Assembly (NCBI GenBank): GCA_022447335.1
Contig: JAKVCF010000095.1
Coordinates: 1-8,748, forward strand
Source: Planctomycetota bacterium
GTDB taxonomy: Bacteria; Planctomycetota; UBA1135
Length of the DNA: 8,748 bases
Reading direction: 5' to 3'
The position numbers and the translations under genes were made by a program. Each line of letters opens with the position of its first letter. The first letter of the stretch is position 1. Below, in pieces: positions 1-7,029 of the stretch. Under the pieces are notes generated by a model, which saw nothing but the letters and a program-made list of their open reading frames with translations, was not told the origin of the DNA and searched no databases.

Positions 1-66
1 CACTTTGGCTCCGACATTGTCAGCGTTGCCGCGCTGATCCCAGCCTCATTGGCGCCCCTGCCTTGA
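1..66 (+). CDS. Possible C-terminal tail of a gene entering from the left
   Basis: Frame 1 is open from the window edge to a TGA at 64-66 and would encode 21 residues, mostly hydrophobic, starting HFGSDIVSV and ending in LAPLP. Frame 3 is also open for about 140 bases, so the openness alone means little. I prefer frame 1 because it ends 19 bases before the end of the convergent minus-strand gene, a natural place for a gene to stop. No family can be recognised from so short a tail, and the stretch could equally be non-coding. Confidence 0.25.
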   Translation, partial: HFGSDIVSVAALIPASLAPLP

Positions 67-85
67 GGCACGGTGCCGACATGCT

Positions 86-979
86 TCAGCCGATCGCCTC
101 AGTCCACCCATTGCTGAGCTGCAGGCTTTGTACATCAAGGGCATGAAACCAGATGGCTCGCCCGGTTGCCGATGCGGGGATAGGCAGTGCTAGCTCACCG
201 GCGCCTTCAGCATTTGCAATGATTGTTGGTAGTGTGCGTACGGGGAGACTTAGTAGTAGATCTCCTATGCGCGTCGGGATCGGGCCTGGTCCGCGCAGCG
301 AATATGCTGACCAGATAGTGCCTAGTGGTGTGGCGCCTATAACTGTGAGGCGAGCAAGCTGCCCTGCGACGAGCGATTGCACCTCCAGCGCCGGTGCAAG
401 GCCGACTCGCTCGACATAGAGCTCGAGGAAAACGACATTGCCCTGTCTGGCCGTGGTTTCGATTTCTACGCGGTCAAAGTCCCCGCCTGACATGGCATAG
501 AACTGTGGCGTGCATTGCAGTTGCACAGTACTTACATATTGCGTCACGAAGCTTCCGTTGCGGAAGAAGCTCAGTGTTAGCGTGTCTCCCCAGTCACCGG
601 CCATGAGTCCGAATTCCATTGCCGGGCCAGAGAATTCCAGCGCTAGTGCAAAACTGTCGAAAGCACCGCCGCCGCGGCCATTGATGATGCGTGGTTGTGT
701 GCCACCTGATCCCGGTTCGGCGGCAAGTGCGTACCCGCAGGTTTGTAGGTTGTAGGTTCCGCCGCTAGCAGCGGTTGGCCGGAGCCAGAGGTCGGCAAGG
801 TTGGCCCCACCATTGCTGCCAGCAGCGTGCAGGGCCAGGAGATCGGTATTGCCCACAGGGAGGGCATCCATATCGATCTCGGAGTAGGGGCGGGTGAGGG
901 CTGGGATTTCGGTCACCGTCTGCGCGCTTGCGGGGGCGGCAAGGGCGAGAAATAGTGAGGTGACACGGAGCCGGCGCAT
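86..979 (-). CDS. Secreted two-module beta-rich protein, function unknown
   Basis: I do not recognise a characterised family. The 297-residue product begins with a typical Sec signal peptide: MRRLR, a hydrophobic stretch, and an ASAQ cleavage site near residue 20. Export to the periplasm or outside is therefore likely. Residues about 25-195 look like a jelly-roll or PEP-CTERM-type beta sandwich, opening with a DALPVGN segment and closing with alternating strands (FDRVEIET, VVFLELYVERVG). The two cysteines, C81 and C156, could form a disulfide. Residues about 196-297 resemble a small beta module found at the C-terminus of exported proteins in several phyla, with the order GQLARLTVIGATP, AYSLRGPGP, a GAGELALPIPASATGRAIWFHA stretch and a final LQLSN. 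The resemblance is from memory. No transmembrane anchor follows the signal. The ATG is preceded by AAAGGGGT, a poor and very close ribosome site. The gene stands alone and points away from purE. Confidence 0.7.
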   Translation of the reverse strand: MRRLRVTSLFLALAAPASAQTVTEIPALTRPYSEIDMDALPVGNTDLLALHAAGSNGGANLADLWLRPTAASGGTYNLQTCGYALAAEPGSGGTQPRIINGRGGGAFDSFALALEFSGPAMEFGLMAGDWGDTLTLSFFRNGSFVTQYVSTVQLQCTPQFYAMSGGDFDRVEIETTARQGNVVFLELYVERVGLAPALEVQSLVAGQLARLTVIGATPLGTIWSAYSLRGPGPIPTRIGDLLLSLPVRTLPTIIANAEGAGELALPIPASATGRAIWFHALDVQSLQLSNGWTEAIG

Positions 980-1097
980 ACCCCTTTATGGTCGGTCGGG
1001 GGGCTGATTGGAAGGGAGAATCCGCTCCTCCTTGGCGCGTCTACCCTCTGTGGCGGCGGCTTCAATGTAATCGACAGCTAAGCTGAGGCAGAGGGCC

Positions 1098-1125
1098 CGG
1101 ACGAGGCCGCAGGCGCGGTTACAAT
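1098..1125 (+). promoter_or_regulatory. Probable sigma70 promoter of purE
   Basis: A TACAAT hexamer at 1120-1125 matches the -10 consensus at five of six positions. It lies 16 bases after CGGACG (1098-1103), which keeps only the central GAC of TTGACA. Transcription would start near 1132, about five bases before the purE ATG, so the mRNA would be nearly leaderless. No inverted repeat resembling the PurR operator (ACGCAAACGTTTGCGT) is visible in the 157-base gap, so purine repression through a classical PurR box is not supported. Confidence 0.5.
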
Positions 1126-1136
1126 CTGGGCAAGCC

Positions 1137-1631
1137 ATGACTGCACTCGTCGGCATCATCATGGGATCTCAGTCTGACTGGGAAACCATGCAACACGCGA
1201 CCGAGATGCTTGAGCAACTCGGCGTCCCTTACGAAACCGAAGTCGTTTCAGCGCACCGCACGCCTGACAAGCTGTTCGCGTATGCTTCGTCGGCGGCGGA
1301 GCGCGGCATCGAAGTCATCATTGCGGGCGCGGGCGGCGCAGCTCATCTGCCGGGCATGGTGGCTTCTAAGACAGCCTTGCCCGTGCTGGGAGTTCCGGTT
1401 CAATCGCGTGCGCTGAACGGCATGGACTCACTGCTGTCTATTGTGCAGATGCCGGCGGGGATTCCGGTTGGTGCCCTAGCGATTGGCAAGGCAGGAGCAG
1501 CGAATGCCGCGCTGCTTGCAGCGTCGATCTTGGGCACTCACCGTGCCGATTTTCGCGCTGCGGTGGAAGAGTTTCGGTCGGCACAAACCGAGCGCATCTT
1601 GGCCCATCCTGACCCGCGGCCCAGCGAGTAG
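1137..1631 (+). CDS. purE: N5-carboxyaminoimidazole ribonucleotide mutase PurE (class I)
   Basis: This cytoplasmic enzyme moves the carboxyl group of N5-CAIR to carbon 4 to give CAIR in de novo purine synthesis. The 164-residue length fits class I PurE. The family signatures appear in order: GSQSDW near residue 10, SAHRTP near residue 39 with the conserved histidine, AGAGGAAHLPGM near residue 63, LPVLGVPV near residue 81, and the block DSLLSIVQMPAG followed by AIGKAGAANAALLA at about 97-130. The adjacent purK shows that the bacterial two-step route is used, not the direct class II carboxylase. The start is fixed by the usual short N-terminus (MTALVGIIMG). No strong Shine-Dalgarno sequence precedes it, which fits the short leader predicted from the promoter. 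It ends in TAG, showing that amber works as a normal stop here. Confidence 0.97.
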   Translation: MTALVGIIMGSQSDWETMQHATEMLEQLGVPYETEVVSAHRTPDKLFAYASSAAERGIEVIIAGAGGAAHLPGMVASKTALPVLGVPVQSRALNGMDSLLSIVQMPAGIPVGALAIGKAGAANAALLAASILGTHRADFRAAVEEFRSAQTERILAHPDPRPSE

Positions 1632-1634
1632 TCG

Positions 1635-2735
1635 ATGCGCGTTGGAGTGCTTGGCGGAGGTCAACTGGCTCGCATGATGGCGCTGGCAGGGCACCCGCTG
1701 GGACTTGAGTTTGCTTTCCTGGATCCGTCGGCGGACGCTTGCGCCTTCCCGCTCGGACATGCATTACATGGGGCTTACGACGATCCGGCGAAGCTCGATG
1801 AGCTCGCTGACTTTGCCGATGTAGTCACCTTTGAGTTTGAAAATGTGCCAGCTGCGGTCACTGATCGGCTGAGTGCGCGCGTGCCGGTTTATCCGCCTGG
1901 TGGGGCGCTCGCAGTGGCTCAAGATCGCTTTGTTGAAAAGACTCTCTTCCGGGAGTTGGGTATCGACACGGCGGATTTTCGCGCAGTCGACTCGGAAGTA
2001 GATCTTGCCGCGGCGGCGGAAGAGCTTGGCTATCCCTTGGTGCTGAAAACCCGGAGTGAGGGCTATGACGGGAAGGGTCAGCAGGTCGTACGATCAGCCG
2101 AGCAGCTTGCGAGCGCATGGCAGGCTATTGGTGGCCGCCCTCTGATTGCTGAGGCCTTCGTCTCCTTTACACGCGAAGTTTCAGTTGTGGCAGTGCGTAG
2201 CCGCGATGGCGAGGTGCACTGTTATCCGCTGGCGGAGAATCAGCATGAGGATGGGATCCTCACGGTGTCGCGCAGTCAGCCTGCTGACCTGATTGAAGGC
2301 GCTGCCCAAGATGCTGCGCAGAGACTGCTGACCCACCTCGAATACGTCGGCGTGCTCGCACTTGAGCTGTTTGACTGTGGAGGTGAACTGCAGGCGAATG
2401 AGTTTGCGCCGAGGGTGCACAACTCGGGCCATTGGACCATTGAAGGTGCGACGGTGAGCCAGTTCGAGAACCACCTGCGGGCGGTCTGTGGCCTACCGCT
2501 AGGGGCGACTGACGCACGCGGCCGCGTAGCTATGTTGAATCTCATTGGACAGTTGCCTCCAGTCGCCCCCTTGCTCTCTTTGCCAGATGTACACGTACAC
2601 CTTTACGGTAAGCGGGCGCGTCCGGGGCGTAAGATCGGGCACCTCACAACTTGGGCCGAAGATGAAGCGACACTTGCGGATCGATTTGCCGAGGTTTGTA
2701 CTCACGTTGGACGCGAGCCGGCTTCGGTAGGCTAA
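1635..2735 (+). CDS. purK: N5-carboxyaminoimidazole ribonucleotide synthase PurK
   Basis: This ATP-grasp enzyme joins AIR and bicarbonate using ATP to make N5-CAIR, the substrate of PurE. The 366 residues are typical in length. Visible motifs are the N-terminal GVLGGGQLARMM, FEFENVP near residue 65, the ATP-grasp loop with GYDGKGQ near residue 143 (SEGYDGKGQ in place of the more common GGYDGKGQ), REVSVVAVRS near residue 180, PLAENQHEDGIL near residue 198, and the metal- and substrate-binding block NEFAPRVHNSGHWTIEG near residue 255. The ATG lies three bases after the purE stop with no clear ribosome site of its own, so translation is probably coupled to purE. The HupE-like genes follow at the same tight spacing, which suggests a four-gene transcript. 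Confidence 0.97.
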   Translation: MRVGVLGGGQLARMMALAGHPLGLEFAFLDPSADACAFPLGHALHGAYDDPAKLDELADFADVVTFEFENVPAAVTDRLSARVPVYPPGGALAVAQDRFVEKTLFRELGIDTADFRAVDSEVDLAAAAEELGYPLVLKTRSEGYDGKGQQVVRSAEQLASAWQAIGGRPLIAEAFVSFTREVSVVAVRSRDGEVHCYPLAENQHEDGILTVSRSQPADLIEGAAQDAAQRLLTHLEYVGVLALELFDCGGELQANEFAPRVHNSGHWTIEGATVSQFENHLRAVCGLPLGATDARGRVAMLNLIGQLPPVAPLLSLPDVHVHLYGKRARPGRKIGHLTTWAEDEATLADRFAEVCTHVGREPASVG

Positions 2736-2738
2736 GTC

Positions 2739-3281
2739 ATGGCTTTATCGACTTTGATGCATGATGGCGCCGGCATCGCTGGGGGCTTTGCCAGTGGTAT
2801 TCTTCATCCACTGACCGGGCCTGATCATCTCGCAGCAATGGTTGCGGTTGGACTATGGGGCGCTTTCCTGGGTATGCCAGCCATTTGGCTACTCCCTGTG
2901 GTTTTCCCACTGGTGATGGTAGTGGGCGCTGCACTTGGCCTCGTTGGCGTAGCCGTCCCTGGAGTAGAGGTCGGCATTGCGCTGTCGGCAGTGGCTTTGG
3001 GCGCCATGGTCGCAATAGCAGCGAAGCCACCACTGCCCTTCGCCGCGGCTTTGGTGGGTCTTTTTGCCATTTTTCATGGTCATGCTCATGGAACTGAGTT
3101 GCCGGATTCGGCCAATGCCCTCGCCTACAGCCTTGGGTTTGTGCTTTCGACCGGCGCGCTACATCTAGCCGGTATCGGCTTAGGATTTATGGTTAACAAG
3201 CCCGGTGGGCATAACTTCGTGCGCACCTGTGGAGCACTGATTGCGCTCACTGGTCTAGCCTTTCTTTTCGATTGGCTCTAG
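2739..3281 (+). CDS. HupE/UreJ-family membrane protein, putative nickel/cobalt permease
   Basis: The 180-residue product is almost wholly hydrophobic with about six membrane segments, as expected for HupE/UreJ. The family motifs are intact: HPLTGPDHL at residues 23-31, FHGHAHGTE at 112-120, and LHLAGIGLG at 141-149. Family members near hydrogenase or urease genes are thought to bring in nickel or related metals, and the histidines and aspartate of these motifs are the likely metal ligands. It lacks the cleavable N-terminal signal that many HupE proteins have and starts only about 20 residues before the first motif. It begins three bases after purK, with only a weak AGG seven bases upstream of the ATG. 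No hydrogenase or urease gene is visible in the window, so the substrate remains open. Confidence 0.88.
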   Translation: MALSTLMHDGAGIAGGFASGILHPLTGPDHLAAMVAVGLWGAFLGMPAIWLLPVVFPLVMVVGAALGLVGVAVPGVEVGIALSAVALGAMVAIAAKPPLPFAAALVGLFAIFHGHAHGTELPDSANALAYSLGFVLSTGALHLAGIGLGFMVNKPGGHNFVRTCGALIALTGLAFLFDWL

Positions 3282-3285
3282 AGTC

Positions 3286-3822
3286 ATGCTATTGATGCTG
3301 CATAACCCAATCGAGGGCATCGGCAGTTTTTACGGTGGCATCCTGCATCCGCTGGTTGTGCCAGAGCAGGCGTTATTGTTGGTCACTACGTCAGCCTTTC
3401 TCGCACAACAGGGTCTGCCAGCTTTGCGACGCGCTATCCCGGTAGGACTTGTCTTACTTGGTGCAGCTGTGTTCGCGCAGCCGCTTTGTGCTTGGGCCCC
3501 TCCACAATCCTTAGCTCTGGTGCTGGGCGCCTTGCTTGGCCTCTCAGTTGCAGCACAGCTCCGGTTGCCTTTGGTGTTTCCGGTGGTCATAGCGGGGCTT
3601 TTCGGCCTAGTTATCGGGCTGAGTACGGATTTGCAGGAGATCCCAGTTCGGGAGGAGGGACTTTTCCAGAGTGGCGCTTTACTGGGTGGAGGGCTTGGGC
3701 TGCTTTGCCTTGCAGTCTGGCTCGAAAGTGCGGAGCTCCTCTGGCAGGAGGTTGTTATACGAGTACTTGGTTCTTGGGCCGCGGCATCATCGCTGATCGT
3801 GCTGATGTGGCAGAGGGTGTAA
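3286..3822 (+). CDS. Second HupE/UreJ-like membrane protein with degenerate metal motifs
   Basis: The 178-residue integral membrane protein starts four bases after its HupE-like neighbour and appears to be a distant paralogue. Residues 16-32 (YGGILHPLVVPEQALLL) line up with GILHPLTGPDHLAAM in the first protein, so the aspartate-histidine pair has become glutamate-glutamine (E27, Q28). The second motif, FHGHAHG, has no counterpart: the corresponding region reads GLSTDLQEIP. Several other hydrophobic stretches follow, for example at about 50-70, 75-92, 95-112 and 128-146. I recall similar NPIEG-FYGG-LLHPL proteins beside HupE-type genes in other proteobacteria, so the pair may work together, perhaps as a two-part carrier, but this is inference. 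Another ATG at codon 4 is a possible start. Confidence 0.75.
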   Translation: MLLMLHNPIEGIGSFYGGILHPLVVPEQALLLVTTSAFLAQQGLPALRRAIPVGLVLLGAAVFAQPLCAWAPPQSLALVLGALLGLSVAAQLRLPLVFPVVIAGLFGLVIGLSTDLQEIPVREEGLFQSGALLGGGLGLLCLAVWLESAELLWQEVVIRVLGSWAAASSLIVLMWQRV

Positions 3823-3981
3823 AGCTAGCCCGCCTGGCTCTTTGCTTCTTCGCGCCGGCATATTTGTTGACTTGGTCGCGCAGGAGTCGAGCTCTTAGTT
3901 CGGGCAGGCTTTATGGCACTGGATTACTGGCGCTCTGGGCGTAAGTAGAGGAGAATAGCGGGCTAGTCCCGGCCTAATCTA

Positions 3982-4770
3982 ATGAGTGCAACTTGGTACT
4001 ATCTTGAAGACGGCGTAACGCGCGGCCCGGCGCCACATGCGGAGCTGCTTGAGTTATTCCGCGAAGAGCGCCTGCCCGCCCAAACTTTAGTTTGGCGAGA
4101 AGGCCTTGATGATTGGCGACCCGCTATTGAGGCGGGCTTACTTCCGCCTGCGCCACCGCCCGTCCCAGAGCAGCAGAGCCCGCCGGATCTAGCTATGCCT
4201 CAGTTGGCCGGCGCGTATCAGGTCAAAGCCAGCGAGTTGGGCGTCTTAGCTTGGCGCCGTTACCTGGCACGCTTAGTTGACTTTGTGTTTTTCGCGATGC
4301 TGTGCAGTTTTTTTCTCACAGCCTTTGCGCCCGAGGTCACGGCGGCGCTTGCTAAGTCGGCAAGCTTGTCTGGGGGGTCAAGCTTGTGGGTGACTTTCGC
4401 TCTACTGCTCGCCTATGTGCCTTTTGAAGCACTGTTACTGAGGGGTTCGGGGGCCACGCCGGGGAAGCGACTTTTCGCGCTAAAAGTGCGGTGCCGTAAC
4501 GGTGGTCCACTTGATTTCTCCACCGCACTGGAGCGCAGTGCGCGGATTTTTGTGCTCGGGCAGGGCTGTGGCGTGCCGATTCTGACTCAAGTAGTCAAGC
4601 TGATTTCATTCAGCCGATTCCAGCGTACCGGGAGCACTCTCTGGGATCAGCGTTCAGGGACTGAGGTTGTCTATGGCCCGATGTCGGAGAGACGCAAGTT
4701 CACTGCAGCAATCGTTGTCGGCTTGTACTTGGCTTTGATGTACCTTACGGTCAGTTCCCAGCTGGCTTAA
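3982..4770 (+). CDS. GYF_2 (DUF4339) plus RDD-family membrane protein
   Basis: The 262-residue protein has two recognisable parts. Residues about 4-53 are a GYF_2 domain: WYYLEDGVTRGP, then LVWREGLDDWRPA. Such domains are thought to bind peptides. A proline-rich linker (about 54-66) leads to an RDD membrane domain with RRYLARLVD at 92-100, membrane segments near 101-117 and 136-153, the conserved GATPGKRLFALKV at 157-169, and LWDQRSGTEVV at 220-230. A last membrane segment is near 241-257. RDD proteins are poorly understood; some have been linked to ion or solute transport. The start is supported by the usual short lead into WYYL. AGAGGAG lies about 28 bases upstream, too far to be its ribosome site. 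Its TAA overlaps the sulfatase ATG, so the two are very probably translated together. Confidence 0.9.
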   Translation: MSATWYYLEDGVTRGPAPHAELLELFREERLPAQTLVWREGLDDWRPAIEAGLLPPAPPPVPEQQSPPDLAMPQLAGAYQVKASELGVLAWRRYLARLVDFVFFAMLCSFFLTAFAPEVTAALAKSASLSGGSSLWVTFALLLAYVPFEALLLRGSGATPGKRLFALKVRCRNGGPLDFSTALERSARIFVLGQGCGVPILTQVVKLISFSRFQRTGSTLWDQRSGTEVVYGPMSERRKFTAAIVVGLYLALMYLTVSSQLA

Positions 4771-6605
4771 TGCTTTCCTACTTACTGCTTTCTCTGGTTG
4801 CGCAATCTGCTCTGGACGAAGCTCCCGCGCGCCAAAATATTCTGTTCATCTTGGTTGATGACCTTGGTGTGATGGATGTGTCGCCGATGAATCCAGAGAG
4901 TTTCTATGAGACTCCTGCTCTGGAGCGGCTGGCTGCGACGGGTATGCGCTTTACAAATGGCTATGCGGCGTGCCCGGTATGCAGTCCAACACGTGCGAGC
5001 ATCCTGACAGGTAAATACCCACAGCGGGTGGGGATCACGGATTACATCAGTCCGAATGGTGGTAACCAGCCAGAGAAGTGGCGGCGCTCGACACGTTTGC
5101 TTCCTGCTCCATATGCCGATCGGCTAGCACATGAGGAAGTCACGCTCGCCGAGGTTTTGAAGGATGCCGGCTACGCAACCTTCTTCGCGGGCAAGTGGCA
5201 CTTAGGTCCAGAGGGTTGGTGGCCAGAAGACCAAGGCTTCGACGAGAATCAAGGTGGTATTACGCGGGGTGGCCCTTACGGTGGTAAGCGTTACTTTTCC
5301 CCTTATGGGAACCCACGACTAGAAGACGGCCCGGAGGGTGAGCACCTCCCGTCGCGGCTAGCGCGCGAAACGGCAGACTTCATTGCGGAAAATCATCACC
5401 AGCCGTGGCTGGCATATCTCAGTTTTTATTCAGTGCATACGCCATTGCTGGCGCGTGAAGACTTGATCGACAAATACCGCGCTAAGAAAAAGCGGCTGGG
5501 TCTCTCGGAAGTCTGGGGCCAAGAGGGCGAGCGCGCGGTGCGCTTGGCGCAGGAGCACGCGGTATATGCCGGGATGGTCGAGGCGATGGACGAGGCTGTT
5601 GGCGTAGTGCTCGCTGCGCTCGACGAGACGGGGCAGGCCGACCGCACCGTTGTAGTTTTCTTCTCTGATAACGGCGGCCTGTCGACTTCCGAGGGCCATC
5701 CCACCAGTAATCTTCCTTTTCGTGCTGGCAAGGGTTGGATGTATGAGGGCGGTATCCGTGAGCCGTTATTGGTGCGCGCGCCGGGCCTGACGGCGGCGGG
5801 CAGCGTCAATGAGACAGTGGTCAGTAGCATCGACTTTTTCCCGACACTGCTTGATCTGTGTGGTATCGATTCGAACATACCCTTTGACGGCAAGAGCTTT
5901 GTTGCCGCCTTGGCAGGAGAAGAAGTTGAGCGTGGCCCGATTTATTGGCATTACCCACACTATGGGAACCAGGGGGGGATGCCTTCAGCAGCGGTGCGCG
6001 ATGGTGACTGGAAGTTGATTCACTGGTTCGAGACAGACAAACTTGAGCTTTTTCGCCTAGATCTAGATGTGTCCGAGCAGTACGACCTTGCAGGGCGTTA
6101 CCCGGACAAGGCTCAGCAGTTATCAACTTCACTCAATACTTGGCTGGTTGATGTTGGTGCGAAGTTTGCAATGCTCAACAACAAGCCGCTGGATCAGGTA
6201 GTCGGGCCTAAAGGGGTCGACCGTCTTTCTTGGATGGCAGGTCACTGGATCCGCGAAGAGGGTGGCTCGCAATTTGAAGAGGCTTGGCTTGGCCCACGTG
6301 GTGGGACCATGTTTGGTGTGAATCGGACTTCGGAGAAAGACCGCACCATCGCCGCTGAGCAGTTGCGTATTTTTGAGTCGGAAGGCGATATCTGGTACGA
6401 GGTTTCACCGCCGGAGCAGGCGGCTATGCGCTTTCGATTGACGAGCGCCAATGGGGAGCGGGCGATATTTGAGAATTCCGAACAAGATTTCCCTCAGGTT
6501 ATCGAGTACATACGCGATGGCGATGAGTTGCGTGCAGTGGCCCGTGGTAAAGAGGAAGACGGAACTGAAGTGGAGGTCAGATTCAACTGGGCTTTGCGGC
6601 CGTAG
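4770..6605 (+). CDS. Exported type I sulfatase fused to a C-terminal DUF6265 domain
   Basis: The 611-residue product hydrolyses sulfate esters, with a type I (formylglycine) active site. A short hydrophobic N-terminus (MLSYLLLSLVAQSA) looks like a Sec signal, placing it in the periplasm or outside. The catalytic set is complete: metal-binding D30 and D31, the CSPTR motif with C71 as the residue converted to formylglycine and R75, GKWHLG at 141-146, the histidine in SVHTP (H223), SDNGG at 299-303, and K321 in the AGKGWMYEGG stretch. The sulfatase fold ends near residue 470. Residues about 483-609 match DUF6265, a lipocalin-like domain normally found alone: LSWMAGHW, EEAWLGPRGGTMFGVNR, then FENSEQDFPQVI. 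A maturation enzyme must be encoded elsewhere. The natural substrate cannot be read from the sequence; sulfated algal polysaccharide is one guess. The ATG overlaps the previous stop as TAATG. Confidence 0.94.
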   Translation: MLSYLLLSLVAQSALDEAPARQNILFILVDDLGVMDVSPMNPESFYETPALERLAATGMRFTNGYAACPVCSPTRASILTGKYPQRVGITDYISPNGGNQPEKWRRSTRLLPAPYADRLAHEEVTLAEVLKDAGYATFFAGKWHLGPEGWWPEDQGFDENQGGITRGGPYGGKRYFSPYGNPRLEDGPEGEHLPSRLARETADFIAENHHQPWLAYLSFYSVHTPLLAREDLIDKYRAKKKRLGLSEVWGQEGERAVRLAQEHAVYAGMVEAMDEAVGVVLAALDETGQADRTVVVFFSDNGGLSTSEGHPTSNLPFRAGKGWMYEGGIREPLLVRAPGLTAAGSVNETVVSSIDFFPTLLDLCGIDSNIPFDGKSFVAALAGEEVERGPIYWHYPHYGNQGGMPSAAVRDGDWKLIHWFETDKLELFRLDLDVSEQYDLAGRYPDKAQQLSTSLNTWLVDVGAKFAMLNNKPLDQVVGPKGVDRLSWMAGHWIREEGGSQFEEAWLGPRGGTMFGVNRTSEKDRTIAAEQLRIFESEGDIWYEVSPPEQAAMRFRLTSANGERAIFENSEQDFPQVIEYIRDGDELRAVARGKEEDGTEVEVRFNWALRP

Positions 6606-6608
6606 GCT

Positions 6609-6920
6609 TTAGTCGCTTGAAACGATTGAGTCGAAGACACGGACCTCAGCCCAAGTCGGAGAGTTTCTTTCGATGAAATCTACGTGGTCAGGGGAGGCTT
6701 GGTAGACGTCGTGGCTTTCCCGTGTGTCAAACACAACGTGCAGCGCTACATGCCAATCGCGCACGTTCACCGGCCGGTCTAACTCGGGATCTAGTTTGCC
6801 GGCGGCAAAGAAGATTACGCCGGAGTGGTCGCGCAGGTATTTTTTGCAGTCGGCAACGAGGGAGTCGATGGCGGCAGGGTGGCTGTCGTTCAGACGAAAG
6901 TAGACGTGGTGGGCGAGCAT
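6609..6920 (-). CDS. Dabb (stress-responsive alpha/beta barrel) domain protein
   Basis: This 103-residue cytoplasmic protein fits the Dabb family of small dimeric ferredoxin-like barrels. It opens with the first strand, MLAHHVYFRL, has a basic helix around residues 20-30, then WHVALHVVFDTRESHDVYQASPDHVDFIE at 56-84, where YQxSPxH corresponds to the usual YQxHPxH, and closes with the strand AEVRVFDSI. Family members include stress-induced plant proteins and small bacterial enzymes or oxygenase-like proteins; no specific reaction can be assigned. The start is the natural one for the family. No Shine-Dalgarno sequence precedes it. Its stop lies three bases from the stop of the convergent sulfatase, and it diverges from the YdcF-like gene. 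Confidence 0.85.
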   Translation of the reverse strand: MLAHHVYFRLNDSHPAAIDSLVADCKKYLRDHSGVIFFAAGKLDPELDRPVNVRDWHVALHVVFDTRESHDVYQASPDHVDFIERNSPTWAEVRVFDSIVSSD

Positions 6921-6946
6921 GAGCGGTACCAGGAAGAAGGGCGCGC

Positions 6947-6952
6947 ATTCTA
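6947..6952 (-). promoter_or_regulatory. Probable -10 box for the Dabb gene
   Basis: Read on the minus strand this is TAGAAT, in the context CCTAGAATGC. It is the same hexamer as the forward box at 7024-7029 and the one at 8415-8420. Transcription would start near 6940, leaving a leader of about 20 bases without a purine-rich ribosome site. No good -35 lies 16-18 bases away; TTGCGC at 6974-6979 is 21 bases upstream. The assignment rests mainly on the -10 and its symmetry with the other box. Confidence 0.4.
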
Positions 6953-7001
6953 GGGCTCGCGGGAGGAAGGGCGGCGCAAGGGCGAGCTTATGGCGATGGG
7001 T

Positions 7002-7029
7002 CCGACAGAGGGGTATGCCGAGCTAGAAT
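7002..7029 (+). promoter_or_regulatory. Probable sigma70 promoter overlapping the first ATG of the YdcF-like gene
   Basis: CCGACA (7002-7007, four of six matches to TTGACA) is followed after 16 bases by TAGAAT (7024-7029, five of six matches to TATAAT). The start of transcription would fall around 7036-7037. The ATG at 7028 lies within the -10 hexamer, so it could not be on the mRNA made from this promoter. The in-frame GTG at 7037 would then be at or next to the 5' end. Confidence 0.5.

Noticed and set aside
67..80. GGCACGGTGCC palindrome between the convergent left-edge genes as a terminator
   Set aside because: The arms leave a one-base loop and there is no T tract, so it cannot form a standard hairpin terminator.
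3823..3852. Terminator after the second HupE-like gene (AGCC and GGCT arms followed by a T-rich stretch)
   Set aside because: The stem is only four base pairs and the T tract is broken, too weak to call.
3867..3900. TTGACT at 3867-3872 as the -35 of a promoter for the GYF-RDD gene
   Set aside because: No acceptable -10 hexamer lies 15-19 bases downstream. TAATCT at 3975-3980 is too close to the ATG and has no -35.
3486..3944. A 152-codon plus-strand reading frame running past the end of the second HupE-like gene
   Set aside because: It lies mostly inside the HupE-like gene in another frame, has unnatural composition rich in Gly, Ser, Trp and Arg, and shows no recognisable motif.
5426..5893. 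A 155-codon minus-strand frame inside the sulfatase gene
   Set aside because: It is antisense to a fully conserved catalytic region, and its Ser- and Arg-rich translation is typical of a shadow frame.
5972..5978. Run of seven G in the sulfatase gene as a slippage or phase-variation site
   Set aside because: The frame is intact and the encoded QGGM is normal for the family. A single G7 in GC-rich coding DNA is not strong evidence.
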